Assembly: GCA_000226015.1 (NCBI GenBank)
Contig: JH153122.1
Coordinates: 47,904 to 106,935, forward strand
Direction: 5' to 3'
DNA from: Mnemiopsis leidyi
Taxonomy: Eukaryota > Ctenophora > Tentaculata > Lobata > Bolinopsidae
Length of the DNA: 59,032 nucleotides
A program made the position numbers and the translations under genes. Positions 13,001 through 25,863 of the stretch are shown piece by piece. Each line of letters opens with the position of its first letter. The first letter of the stretch is position 1. The notes beneath the pieces are model-generated. The model did not search any database and had not been told where the DNA came from. It saw nothing but the letters and a program-made list of their open reading frames with translations.

Positions 13001-16000
13001 CGCCTGGTGACGATTTTCGAGCGTTAATCGCTAAAATTGCGTTTATTGGGCGATAATCGTACCTCTGAGTTTAATTTTTCCAATCATGCATGCAATAGTT
13101 TTCTCAAGTCAGAATATTTAGGTCTGTTAAATAAGAGAAGGCAAAGTTATGTGATTTAATCACTTTTTTAATTAATACATTACCAAGTACCCTTCAAATG
13201 TAGGACAAATGCTCCTATACCCTTAATTGAATCGCTAAATTTAGTTAGTTTCTCCCAGGAAGCATTACTGATGTGATGATTAACGGGGAAAGAATTTCTC
13301 AATGGCTTACTGAAGATAAAATGGGAGTTAATAAGAGTGTTTGGTGGGTCCTTAATTTGATTAATATTCCTATAAAGTTTGAAAATAGCTTTATTTCTAA
13401 AGTTTTGGGGTGTCGAATTATGACTGGGTACGAATTACTCACTGTACATTATGACATATGTTCACTGTGTTCTGTATTGCACCTCATATAATCACAAAAT
13501 TTAGACCGTTAGTGCACTGCTGGATTCCTGCCAAATCAAAATGTAATTTTGGAATATATCTCAATGGGCCCGCTATATCGTGATTACTCGCAGGGCTGAC
13601 CGGATGATATCAGACGATAAAGATATCTACTACTTTAACGGGGATAACTCCTACCTCGCCTTCCAGACGATGCGGGGACAAAACCCCCTCCTTAAAACCA
13701 CTTCTGTAAATATCGAAACTGCTTCTGAGGAGGGTCTCATCGTCTTCTACGCTGAAGGCTCGGAAGCGGTAAGACTGTGTGTCCGGGAATTGATTGTAAT
13801 AAACTAATAAATTGCTTTTGTAGTATCTTGAGTGCTCTCAACTGATGGTTTCATTTGATTTATCTTTGATTTTGCGAGACCAATAGAATTACCGATCATC
13901 TGATTTAAAAGGCCCGTGCTTTGCAAGAATTATCTCAAAATCTTGCCGGCTAAAATCAAGCATTCATCTTCCGAGTTCTCGTCACTTTTTGGCAGCAGAT
14001 TCTTACACGTCAATTATAGACTGTTCACCGATTGTATGCTATTCAAATAAAAAAACGTTACGAACAGCGCCCAAGATAGTATGTAGATTATGATTCTCTC
14101 AAATTAAGTGACTGGTCGTTGACTATATTTGCTATTGTAGTGCACCTGAATGTATCACTTAATTCATCTTTGATTTCTGAAACAAATTATCTGATTTGAG
14201 AGATGTTTACTAATTCCCTTCATTTTAATGTTATCTGTTTCCCTCAGGAAGGGAACCAGGAAGTATTTGCGATGGACCTGTTTGAGGGGGAAATAAGGTT
14301 GCATTACACTAACGCTGAAGGTGGTTTAGATAGTGTGGTGGTAAACCCTGACGCAAACGAAGCTTTTTCAGGTAAGCAGCTCTAACACTATTTCAATAAT
14401 ATCAATTATTCAATTTTCGTTGTGTTCTCGTGAAAAATTGCACATTTTCGATGAAAAGTCAAGTGATTATAATCTTGCAGACATGGTCTCAAGAGAACTG
14501 TCGGCGTACGTGTTGGGGAGACGAAACACCGACAGCGGGTCGGCGCAGCTGCAGGTCAAGTCTCCGGAACGGACACACAGGGAGATGTTGACCGCCTCCT
14601 TAAAGTTAGATACTTATCGGGAGCCGTCCAAAACCTACTTCGGGAAAGTTCCACAAGACATCATTATCCGATATCCAAGGTAAATTATTGTGCTATCTTC
14701 GAAGGCGGCTGTCAATTTTGCTTATTTGCTGAGGATTTTTCTCTGATTTTCCGAAGTTTTTCCTCACTATATTTAGTATTTTAAATTTTAAATAATTATC
14801 CATATACTACACCGAAAGCTTATCTTGGGCAATTCTTGAGCAAGGACATACAACCTACATACAATTTCAGTGTATTTGGAGACAAGGGGGTCACTAAAAT
14901 ACCCTTTATTGGATGTATGAACCCAGAGAGAATAAACAACGTCATTGTACGTCAGAGTAACGTGATGACTGCCAGAAATGTCAAGAATGGGTGCCCCAAA
15001 AAGGTAAGATCTACACTCTGTTGTTTTTACAACTGTGTGATAACTTCAAATTCTCTCGGCCTTCAGTAAGCCTAGCAGTTCTTGAATATGAATTCTTAAA
15101 AAAAGGGAGTAATTATTAGTTTTATCAGCGGTAAGCAGTTTTCTAACCACAATCCTTTCAGACAGTGAGCAGTCTCAGTTTAAAGAACGAGGGTTCTGTT
15201 GAACTTACTCCTACACCAATAGGGAATATTTCCTTCGTCATTGCAACCAATGTCAGATCTGGTAACATTCTCTTCCTCGGCAATAGTGAGGTTTGTGGTT
15301 TTCGTTCGCTAAATGCGATGTAAATTGAAACGTCAATTTAAGATACGACAGTGTCATGAGATATCAAAAGTAAATGCTATGAAGCCCTACCTTTTAGTGT
15401 GTCACTGAGTTTTACTCCCAATTTAGTAAATAAGAATGCTAACTTTACAACTGTATACAGAGAGAGTACTTGCTAGTGTCAATAGCAGATGGGAAGTTAG
15501 CCGTAAAACTGGTTGTAGCCGGTTCCCCTGTGATCTTGATGAGTAATGCCATCGTCAACACTGGCTCTAAACGATTTATTCGGATTCTCCTATCTGCAGT
15601 TGGGAGGTGATTATGATTATATCATTTTTGATCATTAGAGAACTTTTTAAACCGAATTACCAAATAAATCAGCTCAGTTTGTACTCATTTCGACCCTCCG
15701 ATGAAACGGATTTAGATGTCTAGAAGTATTTTAAAATGGTACGGCACAAAATTTCATGGTAAATTCTCTTGCTGGTTGTTAAGCTCTCTTCCCGGCGTAG
15801 AGATGATGGTTCAAAAATCGAGCATCTATTAACAAAGTGGTAACCCAATTTACCTCAGGACGCCTGGAAGTATATCCCTGTTTGTGGACGATACTAAAGA
15901 AGCTGGATCCTCTCTAAAATCGCCCCTGTTTGCGCTGCAGCCCAGTCAGCCGGTCTACCTGGGACAGATCCCGGAGACGCGGGGGGTCCGGGGGCGGGGC

Positions 16001-19000
16001 TACACCGGCTGTATCAGCGATCTTGTCATCAGAGATAAGTATGTTCTTTTTGAAGGTTGAAGCGGTTACTGCACAACTGATTCCACTGGACCACTGATTT
16101 TAAAAAGTCGATATTCATAGATCATGTTTTAAATGTACTTGAACACTAGGTAAAAGGCGAACTTTATTTTGCTGACTTAAATTTGCCCTCAGGATATTCA
16201 ATTTTGCTTTTGATGCGACCAAAAAGGCGAATGTCATCCTTGATCGGTGCAGACCCATAAGAAGTAAGATTCTGACCTACTTATTGATTTTTATTTCTAT
16301 AACCACAATTTAAGGTCACATTAGGATTCTGTTCGATGACAGTCAATAGGGCTGTAAAGTAAGTTTTATGCTTATCGTCATGCTCGTTCGATCTAATGAT
16401 ATGATACTATTGTTACGATAAACTATATGGCCTATTGTGTCATGAAGGGGTATTATATGTGTGTCAAGTGGATTCAGTAACGCATAAAAGCTGCGTAAAA
16501 TCATTCAACACGTGCTCCTTCACAAACACAATGCCTCTAAGTGGCACGTGCAACCTGTACGCGATCTCATTGGCTCTCCCAGATTGAGCTGAGCTCTGAG
16601 TGGCGAATGTTTCAATCACATGATTTGCACTTTTAGTGAACCCAGCTGTCTGGTGGCCACTTAACAGTTACAATCGAGCATATCGAGCAACATGCACCCT
16701 AAATAGAGTGCACCGTTGTAGCGTGGTGACAAGGTGTTTCAATTACGCTAAACAGTCCTCCCAATCAGCTACATGTCTCTGACCATGTCAGAAGAGAATA
16801 GCTAACACTTAACATCTGATCAACTGTTCCTACTTGTAAGGTGTATACTCCGAAGTTACCAATATTTGTGCACACGGACTCATTAGAGACTACTTGAGTG
16901 GCACGTCGCTAATTGACCGTCAAGCTAGAATCTCCTCTGGAGAAGACAGGAGGGGGTCAGAGAGGCACATGTTAGGCTCTGATACTGACACTTGACATGG
17001 GGAGAGTCATACCAATCTGTCGTGGGGAGTCTCTTGTCGTTGTCATAGCGACACACCTCCGCAATATCCTGCATGTAAACAACAAACAGATGTCAGCTCG
17101 GGCTGTATCGCCAATATTTAATTAATTAGAAACCTCAACCACCCCCGTCTTGGCAGGTCTAAGCAGCCAATCAGAAGCGAAAACAATGCGCGCTGACCAA
17201 TCAGAAGTTTAGCTCATGACACGTGAGGATGGGGCATTAGCCGATCTCACGAGAAGCAATGCAATCGTTAATCAAACTTGATGTGTTACTTAGTCTGCAA
17301 ACATTTTCATTTCTCACGATCAATACAGCAATCTCACTCCAACACACGAACAAAACATCAGGATCGATAGGATTTAAGGCAATAGAATTCAATGCGATAG
17401 CACATAATAAAAGCGGAGCCTTTATTTCTTGTATAATGATAAATCTCCCAGCCAAGTATCCGAAGGATGCTCGGCGTCAACTTTCCACAAAATAATATAC
17501 CCAATATTTTGAATCTATTGAAAGAGAGAAAGCTACACTCTTAAAACTACCAAACTACTCCCTTTCAGAAGTGCTAGAACCGACAGTGCTCCCCCTAACA
17601 GACAGTCCTGCCACCTCAACCCCTGTGTACGAGCTGGATAACCTGGTGTCAGGCCAGTGTGCCTCCTTCCAGACCAACCTCGCTCCTGAGAGCTTCTTTC
17701 TCTCCTCCCAAGCTGGAAACATGAACTTCCTAAAGATCGATAATATCCGGAGTAACGAGATATATGTCAGGTAAAGTCACTTAGAGTTAGGTTATTTTAT
17801 TTAACTCGCAACTTTCATATACCATGATCATGGATTATTTGAGTATGATGCCAAGAGTACGCACAATTGCTTTAACCCGCTTTGAGTCATGTGAATAGTT
17901 GAGACTCAGTTCCAGTTCAATGATTCCCGCCCCAGCCTGTACTTCTTAAACGTCAGTTTTGAATAAACGGCGGGAAGTTTGCACTACAGCAGCTGTTCGT
18001 GCATGTCAGTGGACGAGAACCTTCTCTCAAAAAACCGTTGTACTTAACATGCAAGAATCACCCGCCCTACCAGCAGCCTGTCTCACGTGCAAACTTCCTC
18101 GATCGTGTCCACTGTCCAAGGTAACTGTGCACGTCACCACGTGATATCTTCCACAAGTGCTGGTCGTGTATCACGTGCTTGCTGCAGTTGGCACTCCTTC
18201 CCACTTTGTGTTACACAACTTCAGGCGATATCTCTCTAAAATACTTCACGAGCGGTTTTCCGGAAAAAATTGTGTTTTAATAATAATGGGAAGTCGCTGC
18301 GATTTAGCGTTGATCTACCTTTCAATAACCTCTTTGCAGGATGGCGGTGACATTGACAATTTCCACTGTCTCCCAATCCGGTGTCTTGGTATACACTCGC
18401 AGTACTGATGGCAAGCAGATCCTTCTTAAATTCGACAAAGAGAAGGTCAATATAATTTGTCACAAATTTTATGTTGACAGTGGTTCCTTGGTTTCTGAAA
18501 TTGACAAAGTTCCCTCATGAATTTCATTTTACGTGCAAATAAACATTTGTTCCCCACTAGGTAACTCTCTTTATCACAATGGGCGGATCTCCATTCACTC
18601 TTGAGATGGAAGGGAGTATTACAGACGGGGCACCACATCAGGTAAGTCCCATGGTGCCATGTCTCAGTTTATAGACTATACGTTTGCCTCACTTTTAAAC
18701 AGTGAGAAGAGAGTTGTTGCGAAAAGGGTTCTTCATTTAATTCTAATTCTATTGTACAACTATTGGGTCGTTAAACTCCAATGCTGACTCTTGAAAGAAA
18801 ACAATTTGCATCTGTAATTTTACCGAGATTAAGGGTTATGGGAGAGTCTACGAAACCGTCCCAGAAACTCATTATTAAATGTGGGGGCGAGGGGCACCTT
18901 ACTCTGCCCACATCTTGCAGTCTTGCATTCCTTAATCTTATTGTGAGGAATTGTTCTAATTTGACATTAATGATGATAATTAAAGTTGGGGAGCCAGGAC

Positions 19001-22000
19001 CTGAACCATAATTGAGTCTATGATGCCGTTAGAATAATGTTCTGCCCTACTTATATGTCGAATTAAATTCTTGTTAGTAGATACAATGAGTCCGCTAATT
19101 AAAGCTACAACGCTCTGTCTGCAGAGTCAGGACCTACAAAGACATACCACATTGCTGGCTGGTTGGCAGGATGCTCCTTAATTGCCACGCATCTCCGACC
19201 ACAAGCTCAACATGCAAGGCAACCTTAAGTAGCCAGTTAATTGCCCGTGCCAAGCTGTAATCTGTCCCTTGTTACTCGATACCCTGGCCAGTGCATTAAA
19301 TTAGCGCCCACGTGCATGCTGGGTGGTTTGCACCGCGTTCAGAAGTGCAGCTATTGCACCTACTTGACACAGGGACCAATGGAATGCCGTTAATACCGGC
19401 CCTGACAAGAAGGGTCGTGTTCACGAGCCGTTAATGAAACAGTGATTACCAGGCTGGGAGGGCAAGTTTCACACCTGGACACCCGTGCTCAGCACGGTTG
19501 GCGTATAACCTGCTTCTCTGTCAGTCCAACACCGGATACTGGGGATCCTCTGCACGTGGTTGCGGCGCAGCGAAATTATAGAGTTGATTCCTTGATGTCT
19601 GGGTCAAGAGTTTACCTTGAAACTATCTTGTCTACTTACGAGGAAAGCTAAGAAGCACATGCTTACCCGGTAATTTCGACTAATTCTGTGTTATTTCAGA
19701 TCGCATTCGAACGTACATCCTATAATGGGGAGTTAAGGGTGGACGGTAAAAGGAAGAATGGTGAGAACAGAGAATCTAGCCAGCCCAGATCACTTGAAGT
19801 TGATCAACATATTGTTTTAATTCTCCAAATTAGGGCAAACACACAAACTAAATTTGAAATGCAAAAATTTACTGATGACACATTCGGAGTCTTTGTTCTA
19901 TGTACGATAAAGGTTTCAATATTGATGATTTGAGCGCTGTTTGTCCCAGGAGTGATACCTAGAGCACCAGGGAGAGGCTCCCCGCGGTTTGCACTTGAGA
20001 GTAACGACGACTTGGACTCGTGCAGCAACGGAATCTGCATCGGCGGTGCACCAGCCTCCGTCCTGCAAGACGAGGTATCTCGCGGTTACCATGACAACAC
20101 GCTATAGACTGCAGCTTAAAATATATAAACAAATGCCAGTCGATACTGCAGCTTTCTTTAAGTCTTAAATAATTTGCCCACTCGTAAGGTTGCGTTAAAT
20201 GAATTCCGACGGTCTTTCATTTCATTCCTCACATACTTCTCCTCTGTCAGAGCCTGGGCTTCAACCTGGACTTTGTGGGCTGCTTCAGCGATATCCTCCT
20301 GGAGAGGAAGCCCTACGACAGCTCCAGCATCACTACAGTAGGGAATGTACCCCCGTGTGCGGAGAGCAGGACCATGTCACCCTCACACTTCTTTAACGGA
20401 GCCGCCTTCTTAGTCCCAGGTCAGAGTTTTATCTGTCAAAGTTGGCGGGAACTTTGTAGCCGGGGAAGAAGGACGAGGCTAGACTTGTATCGAGACTATG
20501 ATCTTATTGTATAGCTGAAAGCACGGTGTTAACCTACACGGACCGCCCTTAACTGGCCGATCCCTGTTTACAAGCCATGTAGCAGGGGACCAGATAAGGC
20601 TAAACCGGTAAACGGGCATAGTTAAACACCGTACTTCCATCTTGGGACTAGTAAACAACTAGGAAATATTTCCTAGTGTTTAAAGTTCACGAGACGAAAG
20701 CTGTGCAATTCAGCAAGATCCTAAGGATCATTCCTTTAACAGTTTTGTCGACATATCCCACGTCACAATGATACCTATACTACAATACATCACAACCTCT
20801 TTTTTCATGAAACTTATTTTCCAAATGAGTATAAAAATCTTTTTATGCTTTAACGCCATCATCCACCTACTTAAATCTATGCCTATTCTTCATTTGGCTT
20901 TTTTTTTCATTTAAAATCTGTGCGTTGTTGGAAACAGAAAGTACTAAATTTATTTCTCGCCCTAACATGTTAATCAAGCGATAATTTCTCTTAATGTACA
21001 TGTAATTTAAGTAACCCCTGGAGTTAAAGCTAACATTCCACAACGACAAACCTACATTCACAAATCAGCAGGCCCAGTCACACAAAAACTCAATACTATT
21101 TCCTGTTTCTGTTTCTGATCCGCCTGATAGTCTACAAGTAGTCGCTGTAACAAGAGCGTTAAATGGAGACCCTGTTAAACTCTCCCTGGAAGCCGGATTA
21201 CAACAACCCTACTTCAACCCAGCTTCACCGCTACTCAGCACACCAACATTGTACCTGACACGTGCCGGTGGCAGGCAGACTTCCCATTGTATCTTGTAGG
21301 TGTTCCAACCGGAGATACGCTACTCTTGTTCACCTCCGTCACCGTAACTATAAATAGTCTAGAAGTCGATTTTCTAGCTCGCAGAGTGCTGACGAGAAAT
21401 TATTTTTAAAGCTCACCCTGTCGTCTAATATCCGGCTACCCCTTTACAAACATCCGTTCCTATACTTGAAAACCAGACCAATGTTTTTAACAAACATTTT
21501 CGCGACAAAACATCACATCTATTTTTGTATAGAACCGTAGCCGAGGGGTGAATCAAAAAGTTGGCCAGTTTTTCTGCTTTTCGGTCAAACTAAGTCAAAC
21601 CAGGTCAAATTTCCAAATGCAATAGGCTACCCTTTTAACAATAGATTTATTACAGAACTAGCGCTAAAACGCGAGTTATTACTTTTGACATTCCCGCTTT
21701 TCTTTGTACGCCTTCCTGTCAACCTTTGATCCTTAATAATATAACTCACGTGACATAATTGCTGTAATTAATTGTTAAAACTAGCTCTCAGTCCTGAAAA
21801 TCTAGGTACTGGGTGTATGTAAATTAAAGGTCCAACTGACATGACTAATCGTTCAAGTTTGATATTTCTTTACATATTTGGATTATGTTCTTGTAGAAAA
21901 AGTCTTACAATAGATACAAAAGGTTTAGCCGGGAAAGCGGACCAACTGATCCTTACTCAATATCCAATCGACATTGCTTATTGCTTACGTGCACCAGGGG

Positions 22001-25000
22001 CCCACCTTCATTTCCAAGTGATTATGTGACTGAGTTGAATGAACTTGAAAACAAAATCATGTTGGAGAGGATCAGGTTAGCTTAGTCAGCATCCATGATG
22101 TTGCAAACCCTCTAACAATAGAGCTATTAATCAGCTCAAAGTTGTTTTACAGCTGCTCTACCAATATTGTGAGGTTCCTGGTTGCTATAAAGTTCCAAAT
22201 TGCGAACAAACCCACTCCTCAAACCCTGTTATGTGATTCCAAATCAGCGTGAAAATTACGTACATACCATCTTAAAACTATTTGGGATTTGAGAAATTTT
22301 AGGGAGACGGTTTAATACCGAGTACATTATTCTAAATTAATTCTACTTCTGGGTATGAACTACTTTTTGAATGACATACGGCAGCTGAACTACAAAGAAT
22401 GTGGCCGGTTATTTTAAACCATTCGCGAAGTACATGAAAATATGTACTATCTGACTTCTGGATCCGTTGCTAAATGTCTGGCAACAATTTGTTTGGAGTA
22501 TAGAGCTGGTTCCATCTTCCAAGAATACAGTTCATCTAGATAGATTACCTTTATGTGCATAACATGACGAATGACCTCATCCTATCATCCAATCATACGC
22601 AACTTGTTTACACTAAACACTATTAAAGTAATTGCTCATACTTATTATTATGAAATCTAGAAGCGGATATAGGATATCTATCTGGGCTGACCAACTAATC
22701 CCTGCAGATGTGGTGCTACCCGACAGTTCGGAGACACAACTAGATCTCACGTTTAAATCTAGTCGACAGACGGGCACCCTCCTCACTCTACTTGACTCTG
22801 AAGGAGCAGCACTTCTCGTCATCTCTATTGACAACCATCGGGTGAGCTGACTGTATGGGTGTCTGTTTGTTTATGGCAGTGAGCCAACTGTCTGCAATTG
22901 TGTTTTTGTGTGTGTTCTGTGTCCTTCGACAAACAGGAAAAAGTAGATACTTTTCCTGTGCTCTTACCCAACTTTTAACACGTAAGATGACACGGTAGTG
23001 TAACTGTGACGAGATCGTGTCAATTACTACACTTGTACAGCTGTTCCAGATACCCACTCTGCCGTTGTTCGGGCTGAAAACCGTACTTTCTTGCCACAGC
23101 ATGGAGGGGAATCTAGTTACGATTTAATTCACGGCGTTTTGTCGAAATTTTTTATTGCCCTCAGGCATACAATCTCATTAAACTCATTTACTCCCTTGCA
23201 TTGTTCTATATGGTTAATCCTTAATCAATCCGGCATTACTTCAATGGCTGTGTTAACAGGATTTGTAGACAAAAGAAAAAAATTCAACACATTCTTTTGT
23301 GCAAAGTTGGCGATTTTTGGGCCCTCTTTTTATCACTGACCACCTGTCCAAAACTAAAGCGTGATGATTGGAACTATCAAGGGTAAGAGGTTTAGGAAAC
23401 TCCAGTTGAACAAACTGCTGCACAAAATGTTTACCCCTGGAGCGTATAAGCTGTTACAAGCTCAAACAGGACTTGTTAAGGTAGACATAATATGACAGCC
23501 TGATCAGTCTTCCAGTGCTTATTTGTGCTGCTATTTCCAACCCGTGGTATATGGCTGTTTTCTTAGACAAGTTTAAGAGCTCGAATTGACCAATTAACTG
23601 GTACGGGTTCTAGAAAATCTAGGAACAAAGGTTTCTGGTATATACGTTATATGACATGGCAGATATGAAAGGCCTTGTGAAGCCAGTCACTTAAGGGTTT
23701 GTTTTCTAACAGTGCTGAAAGTGTTCGCACAAGTACGGTTTTGTACCATTAACGGTTTCACCATTTGTTTAAACAATTTTTGGCGCTAAACATATGGGTT
23801 TTAAATTATACGTTTTGGCGGTAAAATTCGATGTTAAAAAAGGCTTTATTTTGGCGGCAATAATGTGGCAAATCCTACCAGTTGAAAAGCGTTTATGCAG
23901 ACATTATCTCATTTACTGTAAGAAAATACTTCGTCACGTTACAGACTCCTCCCCATTGATCCCATTGTGACAGTTAAGAAATCCCAACAAAACCATCTAA
24001 TTCCCCTCTTTACCCGTATTTTTGACACATCACCCTTACAAAGATAAGACGGCTGACAGCTCCTTAGATGTTTTTGAATCTTGATAAGGACGGTACCGGC
24101 AAGTGACGACCACCCCATTTCAGCTGCTGATAAGATCGAGCGCGGCAGGGACGGAGACTCAGGAGCTGTTCCCCAACGAGGGAGCTACCCCCTTCCACTT
24201 CTGTGACGGGAACGACCACTTCCTCAGTGTTTGGATCGTTTCTGGATCTGCTTCTATCACTGTAAGTCTCTCCACTTCTCCCAGATTGGTTTTGGAGAAT
24301 TAAAAATATCAAACTTAAAAAAATTGATAATATTTAAAGAGTGGGTCAATACTTTAACTTCTAATTTAATTGAGTTAGTTCTGGTTTAACAGAGAGGTTA
24401 GACAGTGCCACCCTCGATAAGATCTGTGTGTTGTTATACAAACCACAAATGACACCACACCAGATCCAGGCAGCTGGCTCGTGCCCAGATTATCGAGGAA
24501 TATTCATTAGATTAGTGAGCTGTGTCGAGGTCCGGGTCTCTCTGTAACCATGAGATCCATTTGATTAGAAATCTCGTAATATCGGAGTAAGATTGAATTG
24601 TTAGGTATATACAACAAGGTTACCGATAGAAGCTCGTTGAGGTGAAGCGTACTCTGGCAATGTCGCAGGATGTCAGCCTAGTTACTGTCGACGTAGCAGA
24701 TTATTGTCGACATCGCCCAGGATTTACTGTTCGTCACGTGACCGGGTGAGGAGAAGGGAGGTCCTGTTTCTCACGGCTCTCCAGACCACCAGATTTAGAA
24801 GTGAAATGTAGACCATGTAGAATCTACATTAATGATGTCCTACTGCCGTAATGTAAAAGTTAAACTGCTAATTTACTAAACTTCCAAAAATTTCCTCGTA
24901 CAGCCACTGTACAGCTACAGTACAGATGCCATTATTTTGTTTAAAATACAATAAAAATATGGCTGTTTGTGTTATTCTACGGTCTGGTAAATGACTTATA

Positions 25001-25863
25001 GATGGCAGTGAACTTGAAGAAGCAGATCTGGACTTAACCTCAATTAAAAAGTCATTTCTTCGTTGATCTGCTCACATGTCTTTGCAGAACAACTTGTGTG
25101 ACAGTGAAGAGCTATTACGAGTTTCAAATTGAAGAGTTCCCGCCTTTTTCAGAAGCGAAGCACTGGCAGTTCATAAAAATCAATCATCATTAAAATTTAA
25201 ACTTTCTTAAATACCCAACTGTATAAATTATAATAACATCGAAATCCTCAGGTGGATAGCAACGAGAGTGAACTGACTATGGAACTGGCTAGCGACCCGG
25301 TTTCTCTGCGGATTGGAGGTGATATTACTTATAGGGAGGGAGATCGTGGGATGTATCAGTATAGTGAGTCGTGTGACCGGCACGTGTGCAGCTTTTACCG
25401 CACGTGTGCAGAGTGACCGGCATTTGTGTTGTGTGAACAATTTGAGTGTTGTGTGAATCATTTGAGTGTTGTGTAAACAATTTGAGTGGTGTGTCAACAA
25501 TTTGAGTGGTGTGTGAACAATTTAAGTGTTGTGAGACTCATAATGACAATATAAGTTATACTTAGCACATATAGAGAAAGATCAAGAATATCCTTAGCCA
25601 CAAAGTTACTAAGTTAGCTTTCCAAGTCTTTCTCTGACCCTAGATTATCTACTTAAAATATTCTACCTCAAAAGAAGTACTCGAAAATAACACCGCTCAT
25701 CTTAAGATCAGTAAAACATGTTGAAAGCATCAACTTTATTTTTTCAGATCAATTCCTGGGATGCCTTGACAACCCCTTCATCGACGGTGTCCCAGTTTCT
25801 CTTAACAACCCCCGAGTTAACTCAGGAGTTCTCCTCGAATCTTGTCCCAAAGTGACATTCTAA
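379..25863 (+). CDS. Laminin subunit alpha, 5'-truncated (40 exons, 1983 residues to the stop)
   Basis: This is a secreted basement-membrane glycoprotein chain that trimerises with beta and gamma chains; its C-terminal LG domains bind receptors. Domain order seen: laminin IV (residues about 1-120), half plus six laminin-type EGF repeats (about 165-515), CxxC and coiled-coil arm (about 516-1000), five LG domains (about 1016-1983). Five C-terminal LG domains identify an alpha chain. Forty exons with GT-AG borders and matching phases sum to 5952 nt with no internal stop, ending with TAA at 25861-25863. The N-terminal part lies before the window. Exon coordinates are given in the three block entries. 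The weakest border is the end of exon 22. Closest known relatives by layout are alpha chains with domain IV, but orthology to a named vertebrate chain cannot be assigned. Confidence 0.93.
4798..4890. repeat. Short tandem repeat, CTAAGGAGTTTAAG-type, about 14 bp
   Basis: Six or so copies of a CTAAGNAGTNNANG-like unit follow one another, with the later copies changed to GTGTACG. The repeat is intronic in the laminin gene. No function is visible. Confidence 0.8.
5467..5900 (+). pseudogene. Decayed C2H2 zinc-finger sequence inside a laminin intron
   Basis: One frame begins with a C-x2-C half finger (CNKCDFQTGRKF) and then loses its histidines. A frame change near 5600 opens a second frame with the linker-like HSGKRIFG and two full C-x2-C-x12-H-x3-H fingers (CSRC...HVTRH and CDKC...HTRSH). 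A fourth finger (CPYCEFET) is fused by deletion to another half finger (CNKCNWVSRD). The frameshift, missing histidines and internal deletion indicate a pseudogene, probably a fragment or retrocopy of a multi-finger transcription-factor gene. It lies in the same orientation as laminin but is not one of its exons. Confidence 0.75.
7180..7500. repeat. Minisatellite of ACCACACTTT-like units
   Basis: About 320 bases are made of 10-11-base units such as TTTACCACAC, TTAACCACAC and TTTACCAAAC with small changes. The last part is five nearly perfect TTTACCACAC copies. It is strongly strand-asymmetric (A/C/T, almost no G on the plus strand) and lies inside laminin intron 9. Confidence 0.92.
8130..8180 (+). 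repeat. ACATTCTA-type short repeat just before a splice acceptor
   Basis: Five or six copies of CATTCTAA/CATTCTTA run up to the polypyrimidine tract of laminin exon 10, whose acceptor AG is at 8189-8190. Length change here could affect splicing efficiency, but nothing shows that it does. Confidence 0.6.
9024..9105. repeat. 21-bp tandem repeat, about 4 copies
   Basis: The unit ATCTCAAATTTAACATAGAT (plus one base) repeats about four times directly downstream of the donor of laminin exon 12 (GTAATA at 9021). The last copies diverge. Confidence 0.85.
9958..10040. repeat. Short repeat of GTAGTTACTT-like units
   Basis: About eight units of roughly 10 bases (AGTTACTAGA, AGTTACTTGT, AATTACCTGT, AGTTGCTTGT) follow the exon 15 donor at 9945. 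Intronic; no function seen. Confidence 0.75.
11161..11192. repeat. Perfect 14-bp inverted repeat with TCAT loop
   Basis: TGTGTGTAGAACTG at 11161-11174 is followed, after TCAT, by its exact reverse complement at 11179-11192. It lies in the laminin intron before exon 18. It could form a DNA or RNA hairpin; a role is unknown. Confidence 0.9.
12368..13258 (+). other. Laminin intron 21, no gene seen
   Basis: This stretch carries scattered GCGC-rich and GCGATAATCG-like words (12770-13060), including short inverted pairs. It could be the remains of a small mobile element, but no terminal repeats or target duplication could be defined. No coding sequence was recognised. Confidence 0.4.
16264..17568 (+). 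other. Laminin intron 30, no gene seen, CCAAT-rich
   Basis: A 1.3-kb intron before the LG3-LG4 linker exon. It has repeated CCAATCAG words (17168, 17200) and CACGTG sites near 17220, an arrangement also seen in promoter-like parts of this window. It could hold an internal enhancer or alternative promoter, but no first exon was recognised. Confidence 0.35.
18642..19699 (+). other. Laminin intron 33, no gene seen
   Basis: About 1.06 kb between LG4 exons. Open frames inside it (for example 18781-19011) resemble no known protein and lack splice borders in phase. Nothing further was recognised. Confidence 0.4.
20420..24123 (+). other. Laminin introns around exon 37, no further genes seen
   Basis: Two long introns (20420-22707 and 22842-24123) flank the single LG5 exon at 22708-22841. 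They are AT-rich with scattered short open frames that show no coding character. A short palindrome (AGGAAATATTTCCT) occurs near 20659. Confidence 0.4.
25427..25535. repeat. 20-bp tandem repeat in the last laminin intron
   Basis: The unit GTGTTGTGTGAACAATTTGA recurs about five times with small changes between the last two laminin exons. Just upstream are two copies of a word containing GCACGTGTGCAG. Confidence 0.88.

Larger units (their letters stand above)
11551..25863 (+). other. Laminin alpha block 3: five LG domains (exons 19-40)
   Basis: Exons are 11551-11811, 11978-12108, 12243-12367, 13259-13376 (end uncertain), 13594-13768, 14248-14371, 14481-14679, 14871-15003, 15162-15290, 15461-15606, 15859-16038, 16193-16263, 17569-17770, 18340-18445, 18561-18641, 19700-19760, 19950-20074, 20251-20419, 22708-22841, 24124-24261, 25252-25318 and 25748-25863. 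LG1 ends near GSITDVMING, LG2 at IGCMNPERINN, LG3 at TGCISDLVIRD, LG4 at VGCFSDILLER and LG5 at LGCLDNPFIDG; these are the usual G-C-[IMFL]-x-[DN] ends of LG folds. LG1 shows Ser instead of Cys at that place. A Thr/Pro-rich linker (VLPLTDSPATSTP) separates LG3 from LG4, as in other alpha chains. The exon 19 loop contains RRKRQ, a furin-type site. Confidence 0.92.

Noticed and set aside
12770..13060. Possible MITE in laminin intron 21
   Set aside because: GCGATAATCG-type words occur, but no clear terminal inverted repeats or target duplication could be defined.
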